Positions 52,246-61,389 of a DNA stretch of 64,000 nt are shown here, piece after piece; positions within the stretch are counted from its first letter, which is position 1, and each line of letters starts with the position of its first letter. Made by a program: the position numbers and the translations under genes. The notes beneath the pieces were generated by a model. That model did not search any database, had not been told where the DNA came from, and worked only from the letters and a program-made list of their open reading frames with translations. Origin of the DNA: an uncultured Alphaproteobacteria bacterium (lineage in GTDB: Bacteria > Pseudomonadota > Alphaproteobacteria > HIMB59 > GCA-002718135); NCBI GenBank assembly GCA_902587565.1, contig CACILT010000001.1, forward strand, positions 1 through 64,000. Reading direction: 5' to 3'.

Positions 52246-52758
52246 ATGCTTACAAAGACAGATTTATTTGAATTACTTAGTATAAAAAATAAAGATTTTC
52301 AAATTCATAATCATGATCCTTTATTTACAGTTGAGGATTCTGAAAATCTAAGAGGTGAAATTAAAGGTTCGCATACAAAAAATTTATTTTTAAAAAATAA
52401 AAAAAATAATTTTTTTCTTTTTAGTTGTGATGAAAATGCAAAAGTTGATTTAAAGCTATTTTCTAAATCTATCGATGCTAAGAATTTATCTTTTGCAAAT
52501 GCTGAATATTTAGAAAAATATTTAGGTATAAAACCTGGATCAGTCTCTCCTTTTGCACTTCTTAACGACAAAGAAAGTGTTGTTCATTTTTATTTAGATG
52601 AAAAACTTTATGACAGTGAAATTATTAATTTCCATCCTCTGATTAATACTACAACTATAAGTATTAGAACCTCAGCGTTTATTAACTTCCTTCTTGAAAA
52701 TAATAAAAAAATTCATATTTTTTCCTTAAAGAGTTATAGTATAACAAAAGTTTTATGA
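52246..52758 (+). CDS. YbaK/ProX-type aminoacyl-tRNA deacylase
   Basis: A trans-editing enzyme of the prolyl-tRNA editing family that hydrolyses mischarged tRNA (Ala-tRNA-Pro or similar). Its 170 residues show HNHDPLFTVEDSENL, GEIKGSHTKNLFLKNKKNNFFLFSCDE, the PrdX/ProXp-ala-like signature, and GIKPGSVSPFALLND. The conserved lysine of the family is in SHTKNLFLK. It overlaps the YbbN-like gene by four bases. Confidence 0.9.
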   Translation: MLTKTDLFELLSIKNKDFQIHNHDPLFTVEDSENLRGEIKGSHTKNLFLKNKKNNFFLFSCDENAKVDLKLFSKSIDAKNLSFANAEYLEKYLGIKPGSVSPFALLNDKESVVHFYLDEKLYDSEIINFHPLINTTTISIRTSAFINFLLENNKKIHIFSLKSYSITKVL

Positions 52759-53621
52759 GTGAAAATATAAATATAATTGATGTAAATGAATCTGATTTTA
52801 ATAAGCAAGTCATTGAAGCAAGTGAAAATAAATTAATAGTTGTTGATTTTTGGGCCCCCTGGTGTGGTCCTTGTAAACAACTAACTCCAATTTTAGAAAA
52901 GATAATATTGAAATCAGGAGATAAGACTACTTTAGTCAAAATCAATATTGACGAAAATCAACAAATTGCTGCCCAATTAAGAATTCAATCAATTCCTACA
53001 GTGTATGCATTCAAAGATAAACAAATTGTTAATGCTTTCCAAGGCGTTATTCCAGAAAATAAGATTGTTGAATTTATAGAAAAATGTTTGGGATCTAAAA
53101 TCAACGAAGACTTCAGTGATTTCTATGAAGAAATAAAGGGTGCAATGGCTGAAAACAAATTTGAAGAAACCAAAGACATTCTTCTTGAGTTTATCTCTAA
53201 AAACTCAGATGAAATTAAGGGAATATGTTTTTATTTAGAGTGTTTGATTGAACTAAAACAGTTCGAAGAAGTTGAGATGTTTGTAAATTCATTAGAAAAA
53301 GCTGTACAAGAAAAAGATGAGATTAAACAAGTTTTAAAAAAAATGGAAATTGTAAAGAATAATTTCTCTGGACCTGATGTAAATGAATTACTTAATAGGC
53401 TTGAGAATGAGCCATCTAATATAGATTTAATCTTGGAATTATCAGATAAATATTTTTCAATGAAACAATATGAAAATGGAATGAACTTACTTCTAAACAA
53501 TTATCCAAAACATAGAGATAAAGTAAAAAATAAAATGGTAGAGTTCTTTGGTGTGCTTGGAAATAATGATCAAGTTACTATTAAATACAGAAAAAAACTT
53601 TCACAAATAATGTTTTCTTAG
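52755..53621 (+). CDS. YbbN-like co-chaperone: thioredoxin domain with TPR tail
   Basis: A cytoplasmic protein. The N-terminal thioredoxin domain (residues about 5-112) has the active site WAPWCGPCKQL, SIPTVYAFKD and a hydrophobic lead-in. The C-terminal 170 residues are helical TPR-like repeats (FEETKDILLEFISKNS, NGMNLLLNNYPKHRDKVKNKMVEFF) as in E. coli YbbN/CnoX, which holds unfolded proteins for GroEL under oxidative stress. The CGPC active site is intact, unlike E. coli YbbN, so redox activity is possible. It is followed after one base by the Lon-domain gene. Confidence 0.9.
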   Translation: MSENINIIDVNESDFNKQVIEASENKLIVVDFWAPWCGPCKQLTPILEKIILKSGDKTTLVKINIDENQQIAAQLRIQSIPTVYAFKDKQIVNAFQGVIPENKIVEFIEKCLGSKINEDFSDFYEEIKGAMAENKFEETKDILLEFISKNSDEIKGICFYLECLIELKQFEEVEMFVNSLEKAVQEKDEIKQVLKKMEIVKNNFSGPDVNELLNRLENEPSNIDLILELSDKYFSMKQYENGMNLLLNNYPKHRDKVKNKMVEFFGVLGNNDQVTIKYRKKLSQIMFS

Positions 53622-53622
53622 C

Positions 53623-54219
53623 ATGGAAATTCCTATTTTTCCTTTAAACGGTGCTGTTCTTTTTCCTGGAACAAGCTTACCTCTAAACATATTTGAAGAA
53701 AGATATATTGAAATGGTTGATTACGCCCTTTCAAGAGAAAGGTTCATAGGTATGATACAATCTGATCAGAAAAATAATCTCTATAATATTGGCTGTATTG
53801 GAAAAATTCATAGTTTTAGTGAGACAGCAGATGGAAGATATTTGATTAGTTTACAGGGAACTAATTGTTTTAAGGTTAAAAAAGAATTGAAAAAGAAATA
53901 TAAGTTTAGACTGATAGAAGCTGAAGCGTTAGATTTTGTTGAAGATAAAAACTCTTTAAATGAAAAACAAAAAGACAGTCTCCTAGAAAGGTATAGCCAA
54001 TATATAAAAATAAAAAAAATTAACTTAAGTCTAGAAGATATTCAAAAAATTGATGTTAATCAAATAATAAAGTTTATAGCAATGATTTCACCGTTTAGTG
54101 ATGTTGAAAAACAAGTACTCTTGGAAACAGAAAATTTAAGTGATTTTTATAAAAAACTTCAATCTATTTTAGAGCTTGAAATCGTTGAAGATAATAATCA
54201 TAATAAAACTATTAACTAA
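53623..54219 (+). CDS. Lon N-terminal (LON substrate-binding) domain protein
   Basis: A 198-residue stand-alone LON domain, as in the N-terminal part of Lon protease, without ATPase or peptidase. The signature IPIFPLNGAVLFPGTSLPLNIFEERYIEMV and FIGMIQSDQKN, GCIGKIHSF are present. It follows the YbbN-like gene by one base; the pairing is common in Alphaproteobacteria and fits a protein-quality role. Function is not established. It overlaps the convergent ubiH-like gene by eight bases. Confidence 0.9.
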   Translation: MEIPIFPLNGAVLFPGTSLPLNIFEERYIEMVDYALSRERFIGMIQSDQKNNLYNIGCIGKIHSFSETADGRYLISLQGTNCFKVKKELKKKYKFRLIEAEALDFVEDKNSLNEKQKDSLLERYSQYIKIKKINLSLEDIQKIDVNQIIKFIAMISPFSDVEKQVLLETENLSDFYKKLQSILELEIVEDNNHNKTIN

Positions 54220-55393
54220 GTCCCATAGCAAAATCACTAATCTGATTTTTTAACTTTTTACTTTTTTCTATCAGGTTGATAGCTGAAAACCTTGCATTAC
54301 TAAAATATATATTTTCAAATTTAAAAATGCTGTCAACTTTATCGGTGATTTGATACAATCTGTAAGCTTTAAAAAAATTATCTCTTTGAAACTCTTTACA
54401 AAATAATTCATCTCCTAATTCCAAACCTAAAGAGTTGTACTTTTTTACTAGATTATATAAGCTTTCTAAATCTTGCATACCTAGATTCCAACCTTGTCCT
54501 GCAATGGGATGAAATGAGTGAGCAGAATCACCAAGATAAATAATTCTATTCTCAAAAAATTTAGAATTCAAATGAGCTCTTAAAGGAAAAGTTTGTTTTG
54601 TAATTATTTTTTTTATTTTACCGATACTTCCATTTATTTTTCTATTTAAAATAGAAATAATTTTATTATCATCAAGAGATTCTAAAGAGTTTATAAATTC
54701 ATTAGTATTAGTCCAAACTATGGAGCTTTGGAACTCATTTTTATTTTTTTGCATAGGTAGTATTGCAAGAGGTCCATTTTTAAAAAAAAATTCATAAGCT
54801 GTGTTGTGATGATTTTTTGAATGATAAAAGTTTATTACAATTGCCTTTTTTTTATAATCTTTGGTATAGACTGGGGTTTTTAAAATTTTTCTTATAAAGC
54901 TGTTTTTTCCATCAGATGCTAATAAAATGTTTGTATTAACAAGGAAGTTATTTTGCTTAGTTATAATTCTTTCACCATCATAGGAAATATCCTTGATAGA
55001 TACGTTGTTGAAAATTTTTATATTCTCTTTTTTTTTTATTTTTTTATATATGCTATCAAGTATAAACTGATTTTTAACAATATATCCGAGATTTGACTTT
55101 CTTCTTTGGTTGTCAAAATAAATTTTATTTGACTGATTTCTATCTATTATCTGAATTTTTTTTATTGGCTCAGCATGATGTCTAATTTCCTTCCAAATAT
55201 TTATTTCTTCTAGAAATTTTTTGGTTCCCTCAGATATGGCTGTTGTCCTTTTATCTAAAAAAATTTTACTATCAAACTTAGGTTTTTTTTCTAAAATAAT
55301 TACATTATTGCCAAGCATAGAAAGTGCGTAAGCAGACACGGCTCCTATTAGCCCTCCTCCTACAATACTGATGTTTGATTGAATTTCTTTCAT
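54212..55393 (-). CDS. UbiH/UbiF-type FAD monooxygenase for ubiquinone synthesis
   Basis: A 393-residue flavin hydroxylase of ubiquinone biosynthesis, membrane-associated. FAD motifs are ISIVGGGLIGAVSAYAL near the N terminus and IIYLGDSAHSFHPIAGQGWNLGMQD later. The DKRTTAISEGTKKFLEEI segment is typical of the family. Which ring position it hydroxylates cannot be told; alphaproteobacterial members may act on more than one. It is divergent from ftsK with 47 bases between the starts. Confidence 0.88.
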   Translation of the reverse strand: MKEIQSNISIVGGGLIGAVSAYALSMLGNNVIILEKKPKFDSKIFLDKRTTAISEGTKKFLEEINIWKEIRHHAEPIKKIQIIDRNQSNKIYFDNQRRKSNLGYIVKNQFILDSIYKKIKKKENIKIFNNVSIKDISYDGERIITKQNNFLVNTNILLASDGKNSFIRKILKTPVYTKDYKKKAIVINFYHSKNHHNTAYEFFFKNGPLAILPMQKNKNEFQSSIVWTNTNEFINSLESLDDNKIISILNRKINGSIGKIKKIITKQTFPLRAHLNSKFFENRIIYLGDSAHSFHPIAGQGWNLGMQDLESLYNLVKKYNSLGLELGDELFCKEFQRDNFFKAYRLYQITDKVDSIFKFENIYFSNARFSAINLIEKSKKLKNQISDFAMGLS

Positions 55394-55440
55394 AATTTTC
55401 TTCGAATTACCACAATCTAAATGTAATACAATCTAACTAT

Positions 55441-57675
55441 ATGTTCAAGTATGGTTCTTTTAAAAAATTTGTTGTTAAAATTTTGGTGGGAGTAGTTTTA
55501 TGTGGATTTGGTTTAATATATATTACAAGTCTATACTCGTACTCTCCAAATGATCCAGGGTTCAGCCAGTTAAACCATAACCTTAAAGATAATAAGGTTG
55601 AAAATTTTTTTGGTATTTATGGATCATATTTATCAAGTTATTCATTAATTTTTATTGGGACACTAAGTTATTTATTAGCATTTTTTATAATAGTTGAAGG
55701 TGGAAAATTATTTTTAGGTATAAAAAGTCGACTTATATTTTTAAAATTTTTATCAAATTTAACAGGAATAATGCTTACCAATGTCTGTTTGATATCTATT
55801 AACATTAGTTATTTTAACACTGGTTTGATTGCACAATTCTTTATCGACTTAATTAAATCAATTAACTTAAATATTGCAGAAAATATTTTTGTTTATTTTA
55901 TTTTAAATTTTTTACTTTTAGTTTTTGGGATAATTTTAATATTCTTATCTTTTAGAATAAATATATCATGGGTGAGTAAGGCGTTTAGTTTTTTAAAGGT
56001 TTTGAAATACCTGAGGTTTGTATTTTCTATATTTAAATTATTGAAATTTATAAATTTAAATAAAGAAAAAACAAAAAAGATTTTAAGAAGTGAACCCACA
56101 ATAAAAAGGCGGAGTTATATTAATTTAAATAGAAAAAGTAATGTCAAACCCAAGCCTGAACAACAACTGGAGTTGGATAAATTTAGTTTTAGCCTCCCAT
56201 CAAAAAGTCTACTTTCAAAATCAAGCTTTAAAAACAACAAAGGTAAAGAGATGGATAAAATAAACACCGATGCTTCTCTTAAACTAGAGAAAACTCTTTC
56301 TGAATATGGTGTTGAAGGAAAAATTGTTGGTTTTAGTAGTGGTCCTATTGTAACATTGTTTGAATTTGTTCCAAACGCTGGTATCAAATCAAGTAAAATA
56401 ATAGGTTTATCCGATGATATAGCTAGAGCTATGTCGTCCATTTCCGCAAGAATCTCTACACAACCAGGAAAGACAAGTTTGGGAATTGAAATTCCAAATA
56501 GTAAAAGGGATAGTGTTTTATTTGGTGATTTAATTGAAGAAGATGAGTTTGAAATAGACAACGACTCTCTTACATTAGCTCTTGGTAAGGACATATCAGG
56601 TAAAAATATATTTGCAAATTTAGAAAAAATGCCACATTTATTAATTGCTGGGACAACTGGTTCAGGAAAATCAGTAGGTATTAATACAATGATATTAAGT
56701 ATACTCTACAAATTTAAACCTAACGAGTGCAAGCTAATACTAATTGATCCTAAAATGTTAGAGTTAAGTGTTTATGAGGATATCCCTCATTTATTAACGC
56801 CTGTTGTTACAGATCCGAAGAAAGCAGTTTTTGCGCTCAAGTGGGTCGTAAGAGAAATGGAAAACAGGTATAAATTAATGAGTTCTTTAAACGTAAAAAA
56901 TATAGATTCATATAATGATAAAGTTTTAAAAACAATTTCTTCTGGAAGAAAACTATATAGAGAGGTTCAAACAGGCATAGATGATGTTACGAGAATGCCA
57001 ATAATTGAAAAGCAGGAAATTATATTAGAAAAAATGCCTTTCATTGTGGTTGTTATAGATGAAATGGCAGACTTAATGATGGTCGCCGGCAAAGAAGTTG
57101 AGTCATTAGTTCAAAGGCTGGCGCAGATGGCAAGAGCGTCAGGAATACATTTAATCACAGCTACTCAAAGACCAAGTGTTGATGTTATTACTGGAACAAT
57201 AAAAGCAAATTTTCCAAGTAGAATTAGTTATAAAGTGTCTAGTAAGTTTGACAGCAGAACAATACTAAACGAAATGGGAGCTGAACAATTACTAGGAAGT
57301 GGAGATATGTTATTCTTAGAGAATGGGGGTATAATAAAGAGATTACATGGTGGTTATGTTTCAGAAAATGAGGTTGATAGGGTTGTAAATCACATTAAAA
57401 ACCAAGCAACATTTGATTATAGAAAAGAGATATCTTTGTCAGAAGAAAGTTTAAATGGTTTATCTAAAGATGACTTAATTTCAAATAACACTGATGATCT
57501 TTATAGCAAAGCAGTTGAGATTGTTGTTAAGCAACAAAAAGTTTCTACAAGTTATATTCAGAGATATCTTCAAATTGGTTATAATAGAGCTGCTAGAATT
57601 ATAGAAAAAATGGAAGAAGATGGAATAATAAGTGAGGCAAATAATGCGGGTAAAAGACATGTTCTTAAAAAATAA
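55441..57675 (+). CDS. ftsK: DNA translocase FtsK
   Basis: It couples chromosome segregation with division. Its 744 residues comprise four N-terminal membrane segments (residues about 1-180), a short basic linker (about 190-290) and the RecA-like motor: Walker A IAGTTGSGKSVGINTMIL near residue 404, Walker B FIVVVIDEMADLMMV, and ATQRPSVDVITGTIKANF. A C-terminal winged-helix gamma domain (QQKVSTSYIQRYLQIGYNRAARIIEKME) reads KOPS-like sites. The linker is much shorter than in E. coli, as in many compact genomes. Confidence 0.96.
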   Translation: MFKYGSFKKFVVKILVGVVLCGFGLIYITSLYSYSPNDPGFSQLNHNLKDNKVENFFGIYGSYLSSYSLIFIGTLSYLLAFFIIVEGGKLFLGIKSRLIFLKFLSNLTGIMLTNVCLISINISYFNTGLIAQFFIDLIKSINLNIAENIFVYFILNFLLLVFGIILIFLSFRINISWVSKAFSFLKVLKYLRFVFSIFKLLKFINLNKEKTKKILRSEPTIKRRSYINLNRKSNVKPKPEQQLELDKFSFSLPSKSLLSKSSFKNNKGKEMDKINTDASLKLEKTLSEYGVEGKIVGFSSGPIVTLFEFVPNAGIKSSKIIGLSDDIARAMSSISARISTQPGKTSLGIEIPNSKRDSVLFGDLIEEDEFEIDNDSLTLALGKDISGKNIFANLEKMPHLLIAGTTGSGKSVGINTMILSILYKFKPNECKLILIDPKMLELSVYEDIPHLLTPVVTDPKKAVFALKWVVREMENRYKLMSSLNVKNIDSYNDKVLKTISSGRKLYREVQTGIDDVTRMPIIEKQEIILEKMPFIVVVIDEMADLMMVAGKEVESLVQRLAQMARASGIHLITATQRPSVDVITGTIKANFPSRISYKVSSKFDSRTILNEMGAEQLLGSGDMLFLENGGIIKRLHGGYVSENEVDRVVNHIKNQATFDYRKEISLSEESLNGLSKDDLISNNTDDLYSKAVEIVVKQQKVSTSYIQRYLQIGYNRAARIIEKMEEDGIISEANNAGKRHVLKK

Positions 57676-58255
57676 AAACTTTTATTTATATTTATTAATT
57701 ATTGTTTTTTTTTTATTTTCACACAGGGTTTATTCAAACACAAGTGATATAAAAAAAGCTATAAACTATCTAGGATCACTTCAAGATTTTTCTGCATCAT
57801 TTTTACAAAATGATGGAAAAAACTTAAGTGAGGGAAAAGTATATATTGGAAAGAAGAGAGTAAGGGCAGAATACTTATCACCAGAAAGAATTTTAATTAT
57901 TTTAGATGATAATAAAGCTATGTATTATAATTATGAACTTGAAGAGGATGAGTTTTTTAATCCAAAAAATACAAATGCTTGGTTTTTTTATGATATCTTC
58001 AGAAATCCTCTTTTTTTTGAAAACGCCAAGATAGAATTTAAAAATAATGAATTAATTCTTGAAAAAAGTGGGTTTGACATTGAACAAAAAAGGTATGTTA
58101 TAAGTGTTTACTTTGAAAACAATCCATTAGTTTTAAGAAAACTAGATTTATGGATTAACAATGAACATTTAACGCTGTCAATTTATAATCATAATTATAA
58201 TGAAAAATTTAATAAGGATTTATTTAAACTTATAAACCCCCGGCTTTTGAATTAA
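57659..58255 (+). CDS. lolA: Outer-membrane lipoprotein carrier protein LolA
   Basis: A periplasmic chaperone that carries lipoproteins from LolCDE to LolB. The track opens at GTG 57632 inside ftsK; ATG 57659 gives MFLKNKNFYLYLLIIVFFLFSHRVYS, a good signal peptide, and is preferred (overlap with ftsK 17 bases). The mature part reads IKKAINYLGSLQDFSASFLQ and GKVYIGKKRVRAEYLSPERILIILDDNKAMYYNYEL, typical LolA folds. It has 198 residues. The ftsK-lolA order is common in Alphaproteobacteria. Confidence 0.9.
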   Translation: MFLKNKNFYLYLLIIVFFLFSHRVYSNTSDIKKAINYLGSLQDFSASFLQNDGKNLSEGKVYIGKKRVRAEYLSPERILIILDDNKAMYYNYELEEDEFFNPKNTNAWFFYDIFRNPLFFENAKIEFKNNELILEKSGFDIEQKRYVISVYFENNPLVLRKLDLWINNEHLTLSIYNHNYNEKFNKDLFKLINPRLLN

Positions 58256-58854
58256 GTAGTTATTAGTAGTCTTTCATTCTTTGTTTGTATTTTAACTATA
58301 GTTTCTATTTCATTCATTTTTTTTCTTATTCTCGTAAGGTGGCTCTCTAGTGAGTTGGTTTCGACATTAGATTTAATTTTTAGAATATTTTCTTTTATAA
58401 AATTTTTAGTTGTTTCTTTTTCTCGTAATAGAAAAGTTAATATTTCTAATTCTGCTTTTGTTAAGTAACAAAAAGATTTGTTTTTAAGATTTGTAATTTT
58501 TTCGTTTTCAATAGAAATATCATAAAAACGAACTTTTATATTCTGTAAAAAATTTTCAATTTTATTTTTTATATTATTTTCTGGTGTTGGTGCATTCAAT
58601 AAGTTTATGTTCTTATTTAAATTTAATTTCTTATTTGTTAAATTGGTTATTATTAGATAATTTTCGTTTAAATTTTCAAAATTAATCTTATTGGCATCTT
58701 CTTCACAATTAACAATAACGATATTTGCTCCTGTATATTGTTCTTTATAATCAATTTCTTCAAATTTTAGAAAGGTTAGTTCGTAATTTGAAAGAAGTTT
58801 TGTAACAAAATTATTAATTTTGTTATTAGAAAATATATATAACTTATCCTTCAT
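58252..58854 (-). CDS. Response-regulator-like protein with OmpR-type winged helix and degenerate receiver
   Basis: The 200-residue protein has an N-terminal region that looks like a receiver remnant (KLYIFSNNKINNFVTKLLSN, ANIVIVNCEEDANKI, NYLIITNLTN) but without the phosphoacceptor aspartate at the end of the third strand. The C-terminal OmpR/PhoB winged helix is clear (SFCYLTKAELEILTFLLREK, NSLESHLTRIRKKMNEI, KIQTKNERLLI). It may act as a phosphorylation-independent DNA-binding protein. No sensor kinase is adjacent. It overlaps lolA convergently and is contiguous with yggS. Confidence 0.7.
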   Translation of the reverse strand: MKDKLYIFSNNKINNFVTKLLSNYELTFLKFEEIDYKEQYTGANIVIVNCEEDANKINFENLNENYLIITNLTNKKLNLNKNINLLNAPTPENNIKNKIENFLQNIKVRFYDISIENEKITNLKNKSFCYLTKAELEILTFLLREKETTKNFIKENILKIKSNVETNSLESHLTRIRKKMNEIETIVKIQTKNERLLITT

Positions 58855-59489
58855 TATCTTTTTCCAAACAATATAGTTCCAAGCCTAATATATGTTGGAT
58901 TAAATTGTAATGCCTTCTCGTAATCATTACTCATACCAATGCTTAGTTGATTAATATTGTTTTCATTCGCTAGAATCTTTAGTTTAGAAAAATGATATGA
59001 TGGATCTTCATCAATCGGAGGAATACACATCAAACCGCTGATATATAATTTCATTTCATTTTTTAAGAAAAAAAGGAAATCTTTTACCTCTTCGGGATAA
59101 ATTCCACTTTTTGTTTTTTCTTTTCCTATGTTTACTTGGAGAAAAATTTTCTTTTTTACAAGAGATTCTACGTGTTTAGAAAATTCTCTTGCTATTTTTT
59201 CCCTATCCAAAGTGTGGAATACATCGAACAAAGATATTGCTGTTTTAACTTTGTTTGATTGCAATGGTCCAGTTAAATGCAGTTCTATTTTAGTGTTTGC
59301 TTCTTTGATACTTTTAAATTTAACTTGCGCTTCCTGAACTCTATTTTCGCCAAATATATAAACACCTGAGTTTATAGCTTCCATAATACTTTCTTTAGAA
59401 TGGTTTTTTGAAATAGCAATAATTTTGGCAGGATTCCCTGATTTTTTTAAAAAATCATTAATTTCTGTGAATTTTTTAGTATTAAACAT
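58854..59489 (-). CDS. yggS: YggS/PLPBP family pyridoxal phosphate homeostasis protein
   Basis: A PLP-binding TIM-barrel protein that buffers PLP. The track start (59567) adds a hydrophobic 26-residue extension not typical of the family; ATG 59489 (MFNTKKFTEINDFLKKSG) gives the usual 211-residue form. The PLP lysine lies in KIIAISKNHSKESI, followed by GENRVQEAQVKF, HLTGPLQSNKVK and LQVNIGKEKTKSGI. C-terminal SIGMSNDYEKAL and TYIRLGTILFG complete the fold. It is contiguous with the response-regulator-like gene. Confidence 0.92.
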   Translation of the reverse strand: MFNTKKFTEINDFLKKSGNPAKIIAISKNHSKESIMEAINSGVYIFGENRVQEAQVKFKSIKEANTKIELHLTGPLQSNKVKTAISLFDVFHTLDREKIAREFSKHVESLVKKKIFLQVNIGKEKTKSGIYPEEVKDFLFFLKNEMKLYISGLMCIPPIDEDPSYHFSKLKILANENNINQLSIGMSNDYEKALQFNPTYIRLGTILFGKR

Positions 59490-59588
59490 AAATAAGTGTG
59501 TGGTAAAAAAACAACATAGATTCAAAAAATACAATAAATTATTATGCTTTTTTTGTAATTTATTCAATTTTTAAATAATACCCTCGTT

Positions 59589-59641
59589 AATACAAGAATG
59601 TTTCTTGTATTTAATGAATATTCATTAACTCAAAAGGAGTA
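59589..59641 (+). promoter_or_regulatory. Structured 5' leader of the porin gene: two inverted repeats and Shine-Dalgarno
   Basis: AATACAAGAA-TGT-TTCTTGTATT (59589-59611) is a perfect 10-base stem, and it is followed immediately by the 18-base perfect palindrome TTAATGAATATTCATTAA (59611-59628). AAAGGAG (about 59633-59639) precedes the ATG at 59645. The T/A-rich sequence upstream (for example AATAATA near 59575) could hold the -10, which would put the first hairpin at the extreme 5' end of the transcript. Confidence 0.55.
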
Positions 59642-59644
59642 ATT

Positions 59645-60688
59645 ATGAAAAAAGAACTATTAATGGGAACTGCTCTAGTTTCTACGCTGGGTGCTGCTTC
59701 AGTTGCTGAAGCCGTAACAGCTACTATGAGTGGTAACCACCAAACTGGTTTAAAGTTTGATCAGGCTACAGCTGGTACTGATACAAATTCTCAGATCAAT
59801 GATAACAACTTTACTGTTTCATTATCTGAAACTACTGATGGTGGTATGACTATTTCATCTAGCTTTAAAGTAATGGATGAAAATACTAAAGAAGACTATG
59901 ATGCTGGTTTCACTTTGGCATTCACTGATGGATCTAAATTAGATATATTAAATGCTGGTAGTGCTTCAGGATCACACGCTGTATCTATTCCAAGCTCTGC
60001 TGGTGCTGAAAGTGTTACTGTTACAACTACTAACTTAGCATCAACTGGACTTGACTTTATGAATAGTCAAACAGTTCAAGGTTTTGAGTACCACACAGCT
60101 GCTGATTTCTTAGCTGATGGTCTTAAAATGTCTTTCTCTGCATCAACTGATAATGGTGCAACAGCGACAGCTACTTATAAAACAGACAGTCACTATGCAA
60201 TCGGTGCAACTTATGTAACTGATCTAGGTGACACTGCTTTAACTATAGGTGGTGGATATCAACAAGCTGATGGATCAACATCTGGTAGTTATCCAACTTC
60301 TGGTGATACTGGTGGTTACCACCTCGGTTTAAGTGCTGTAACAGGTGACTTAACTGTGGCTGTTGGTTTTGCTGATGGTGACACAACTGGTGGTGACGCT
60401 AACGATGAAGAAGTATCTGGTGAAGTAGTTAAGGCAGGCCTTAAATATGTAACTGGTGACTTAACATTTAATGTTGGTGTTGCTCAAGGTACAGCTAAGG
60501 ATAACACTATGGGTACTGCTGGTACTACAGAGGATGCAAAAGATGTTACTTCTGCTAGTGTTTCATACGCAGTTGCTGCTGGTGTAACAGCTATACTTGG
60601 TTATACTGATGTAGACTCAAGTGATGAAGGTGTTAACGATACAACAGATGGATCTTCTTGGTACATCGGTGCTAACATGGCATTTTAA
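59645..60688 (+). CDS. Major porin (alphaproteobacterial porin family)
   Basis: A 347-residue outer-membrane beta-barrel. The signal peptide is MKKELLMGTALVSTLGAASV, cleaved after AEA. The mature protein is rich in Gly, Thr, Ser and Asp with alternating strands (GGMTISSSFKVMDENTKEDYDAGFTLAFTD, YHLGLSAVTGDLTVAVGFADG) and ends WYIGANMAF with the C-terminal phenylalanine used by the Bam machinery. Codon usage is noticeably less AT-rich than its neighbours, and it has a strong RBS, structured leader and terminator, so high expression is likely. It is very acidic with few lysines, hinting at cation preference. Confidence 0.88.
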   Translation: MKKELLMGTALVSTLGAASVAEAVTATMSGNHQTGLKFDQATAGTDTNSQINDNNFTVSLSETTDGGMTISSSFKVMDENTKEDYDAGFTLAFTDGSKLDILNAGSASGSHAVSIPSSAGAESVTVTTTNLASTGLDFMNSQTVQGFEYHTAADFLADGLKMSFSASTDNGATATATYKTDSHYAIGATYVTDLGDTALTIGGGYQQADGSTSGSYPTSGDTGGYHLGLSAVTGDLTVAVGFADGDTTGGDANDEEVSGEVVKAGLKYVTGDLTFNVGVAQGTAKDNTMGTAGTTEDAKDVTSASVSYAVAAGVTAILGYTDVDSSDEGVNDTTDGSSWYIGANMAF

Positions 60689-60709
60689 TAAAAAGATTTT
60701 ATATCTTGA

Positions 60710-60740
60710 AAAACGGCACTTTAACCAGTGCCGTTTTTTT
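60710..60740 (+). terminator. Rho-independent terminator of the porin gene
   Basis: AAAACGGCACT-TTAACC-AGTGCCGTTTT (60710-60737) forms an 11-base perfect stem followed by a run of T. It separates the porin from the DUF3576-leuS unit. Confidence 0.93.
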
Positions 60741-60781
60741 TATGTTTTACATTTACCTCCCAATACAATAATTAAAAAAAG

Positions 60782-61387
60782 ATGTTTTTTTTTAAATTAC
60801 TAATTATTATTTCCATGTTGTTTATTTCAAGCTGTAATAGAAATTTAACAAAAGAAGAAAAAGCGGAGCTTTGGTCTAAAGCGCAAACTCGAGAAGCTAT
60901 AATTGAAAGGTCTGGAACAAAGTTTAATTCTGCAGTTGATCCAGAGGTGGCTATGAGAGACGCTGAAACTAGACTGCAAAGTGGGGGTGGTCTACTTGGC
61001 AAAGGAGGTTTGTCTTTTGGTGGTATTCTAAATGATGGAGAGAAGAGTAATAAAGAAACAGCGACTATGTCAATGCCCGTAAACATTTTCTTATGGAGAA
61101 GCGCTTTAGAAACAGTTGATTTTATGCCTTTAAATTCAGCAGATCCAACAGGGGGAACAATTTTAACTGATTGGTACTCTGGTGCCGATAAAGAAAATGA
61201 AAGGTGTAAGTTAAATATTTTCATAACTGGGAAAGAATTAAAAACTCAAAACTTAAAAGTCACGTCTTTTTGCCAAGAATTTAAAGGTCAAAAGTGGGTG
61301 GATAAAAAAATTGATAAAGATAACAATATAAAAATTGAAAACGCAATTTTAAACAAAGCAAAAAAATTAAAAATTCAGTCAAGTTAA
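60782..61387 (+). CDS. DUF3576 domain lipoprotein
   Basis: A 201-residue protein with a lipoprotein signal ([13 protein letters not shown]). The mature part contains [45 protein letters not shown], which is the core of DUF3576. The family is restricted largely to Alphaproteobacteria and almost always lies directly upstream of leuS and lptE, as here (two-base spacing to leuS). Function is unknown; the context suggests an outer-membrane assembly role. Confidence 0.85.
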   Translation: MFFFKLLIIISMLFISSCNRNLTKEEKAELWSKAQTREAIIERSGTKFNSAVDPEVAMRDAETRLQSGGGLLGKGGLSFGGILNDGEKSNKETATMSMPVNIFLWRSALETVDFMPLNSADPTGGTILTDWYSGADKENERCKLNIFITGKELKTQNLKVTSFCQEFKGQKWVDKKIDKDNNIKIENAILNKAKKLKIQSS

Positions 61388-61389
61388 AA

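Noticed and set aside
56115-56594. 159-codon minus-strand ORF opposite ftsK
   Set aside because: It is an antisense shadow of strongly conserved ftsK coding sequence and has no recognisable domain.
59490-59567. Track start of yggS with a 26-residue hydrophobic extension
   Set aside because: YggS proteins are cytoplasmic without a leader; the ATG at 59489 matches the family N terminus.
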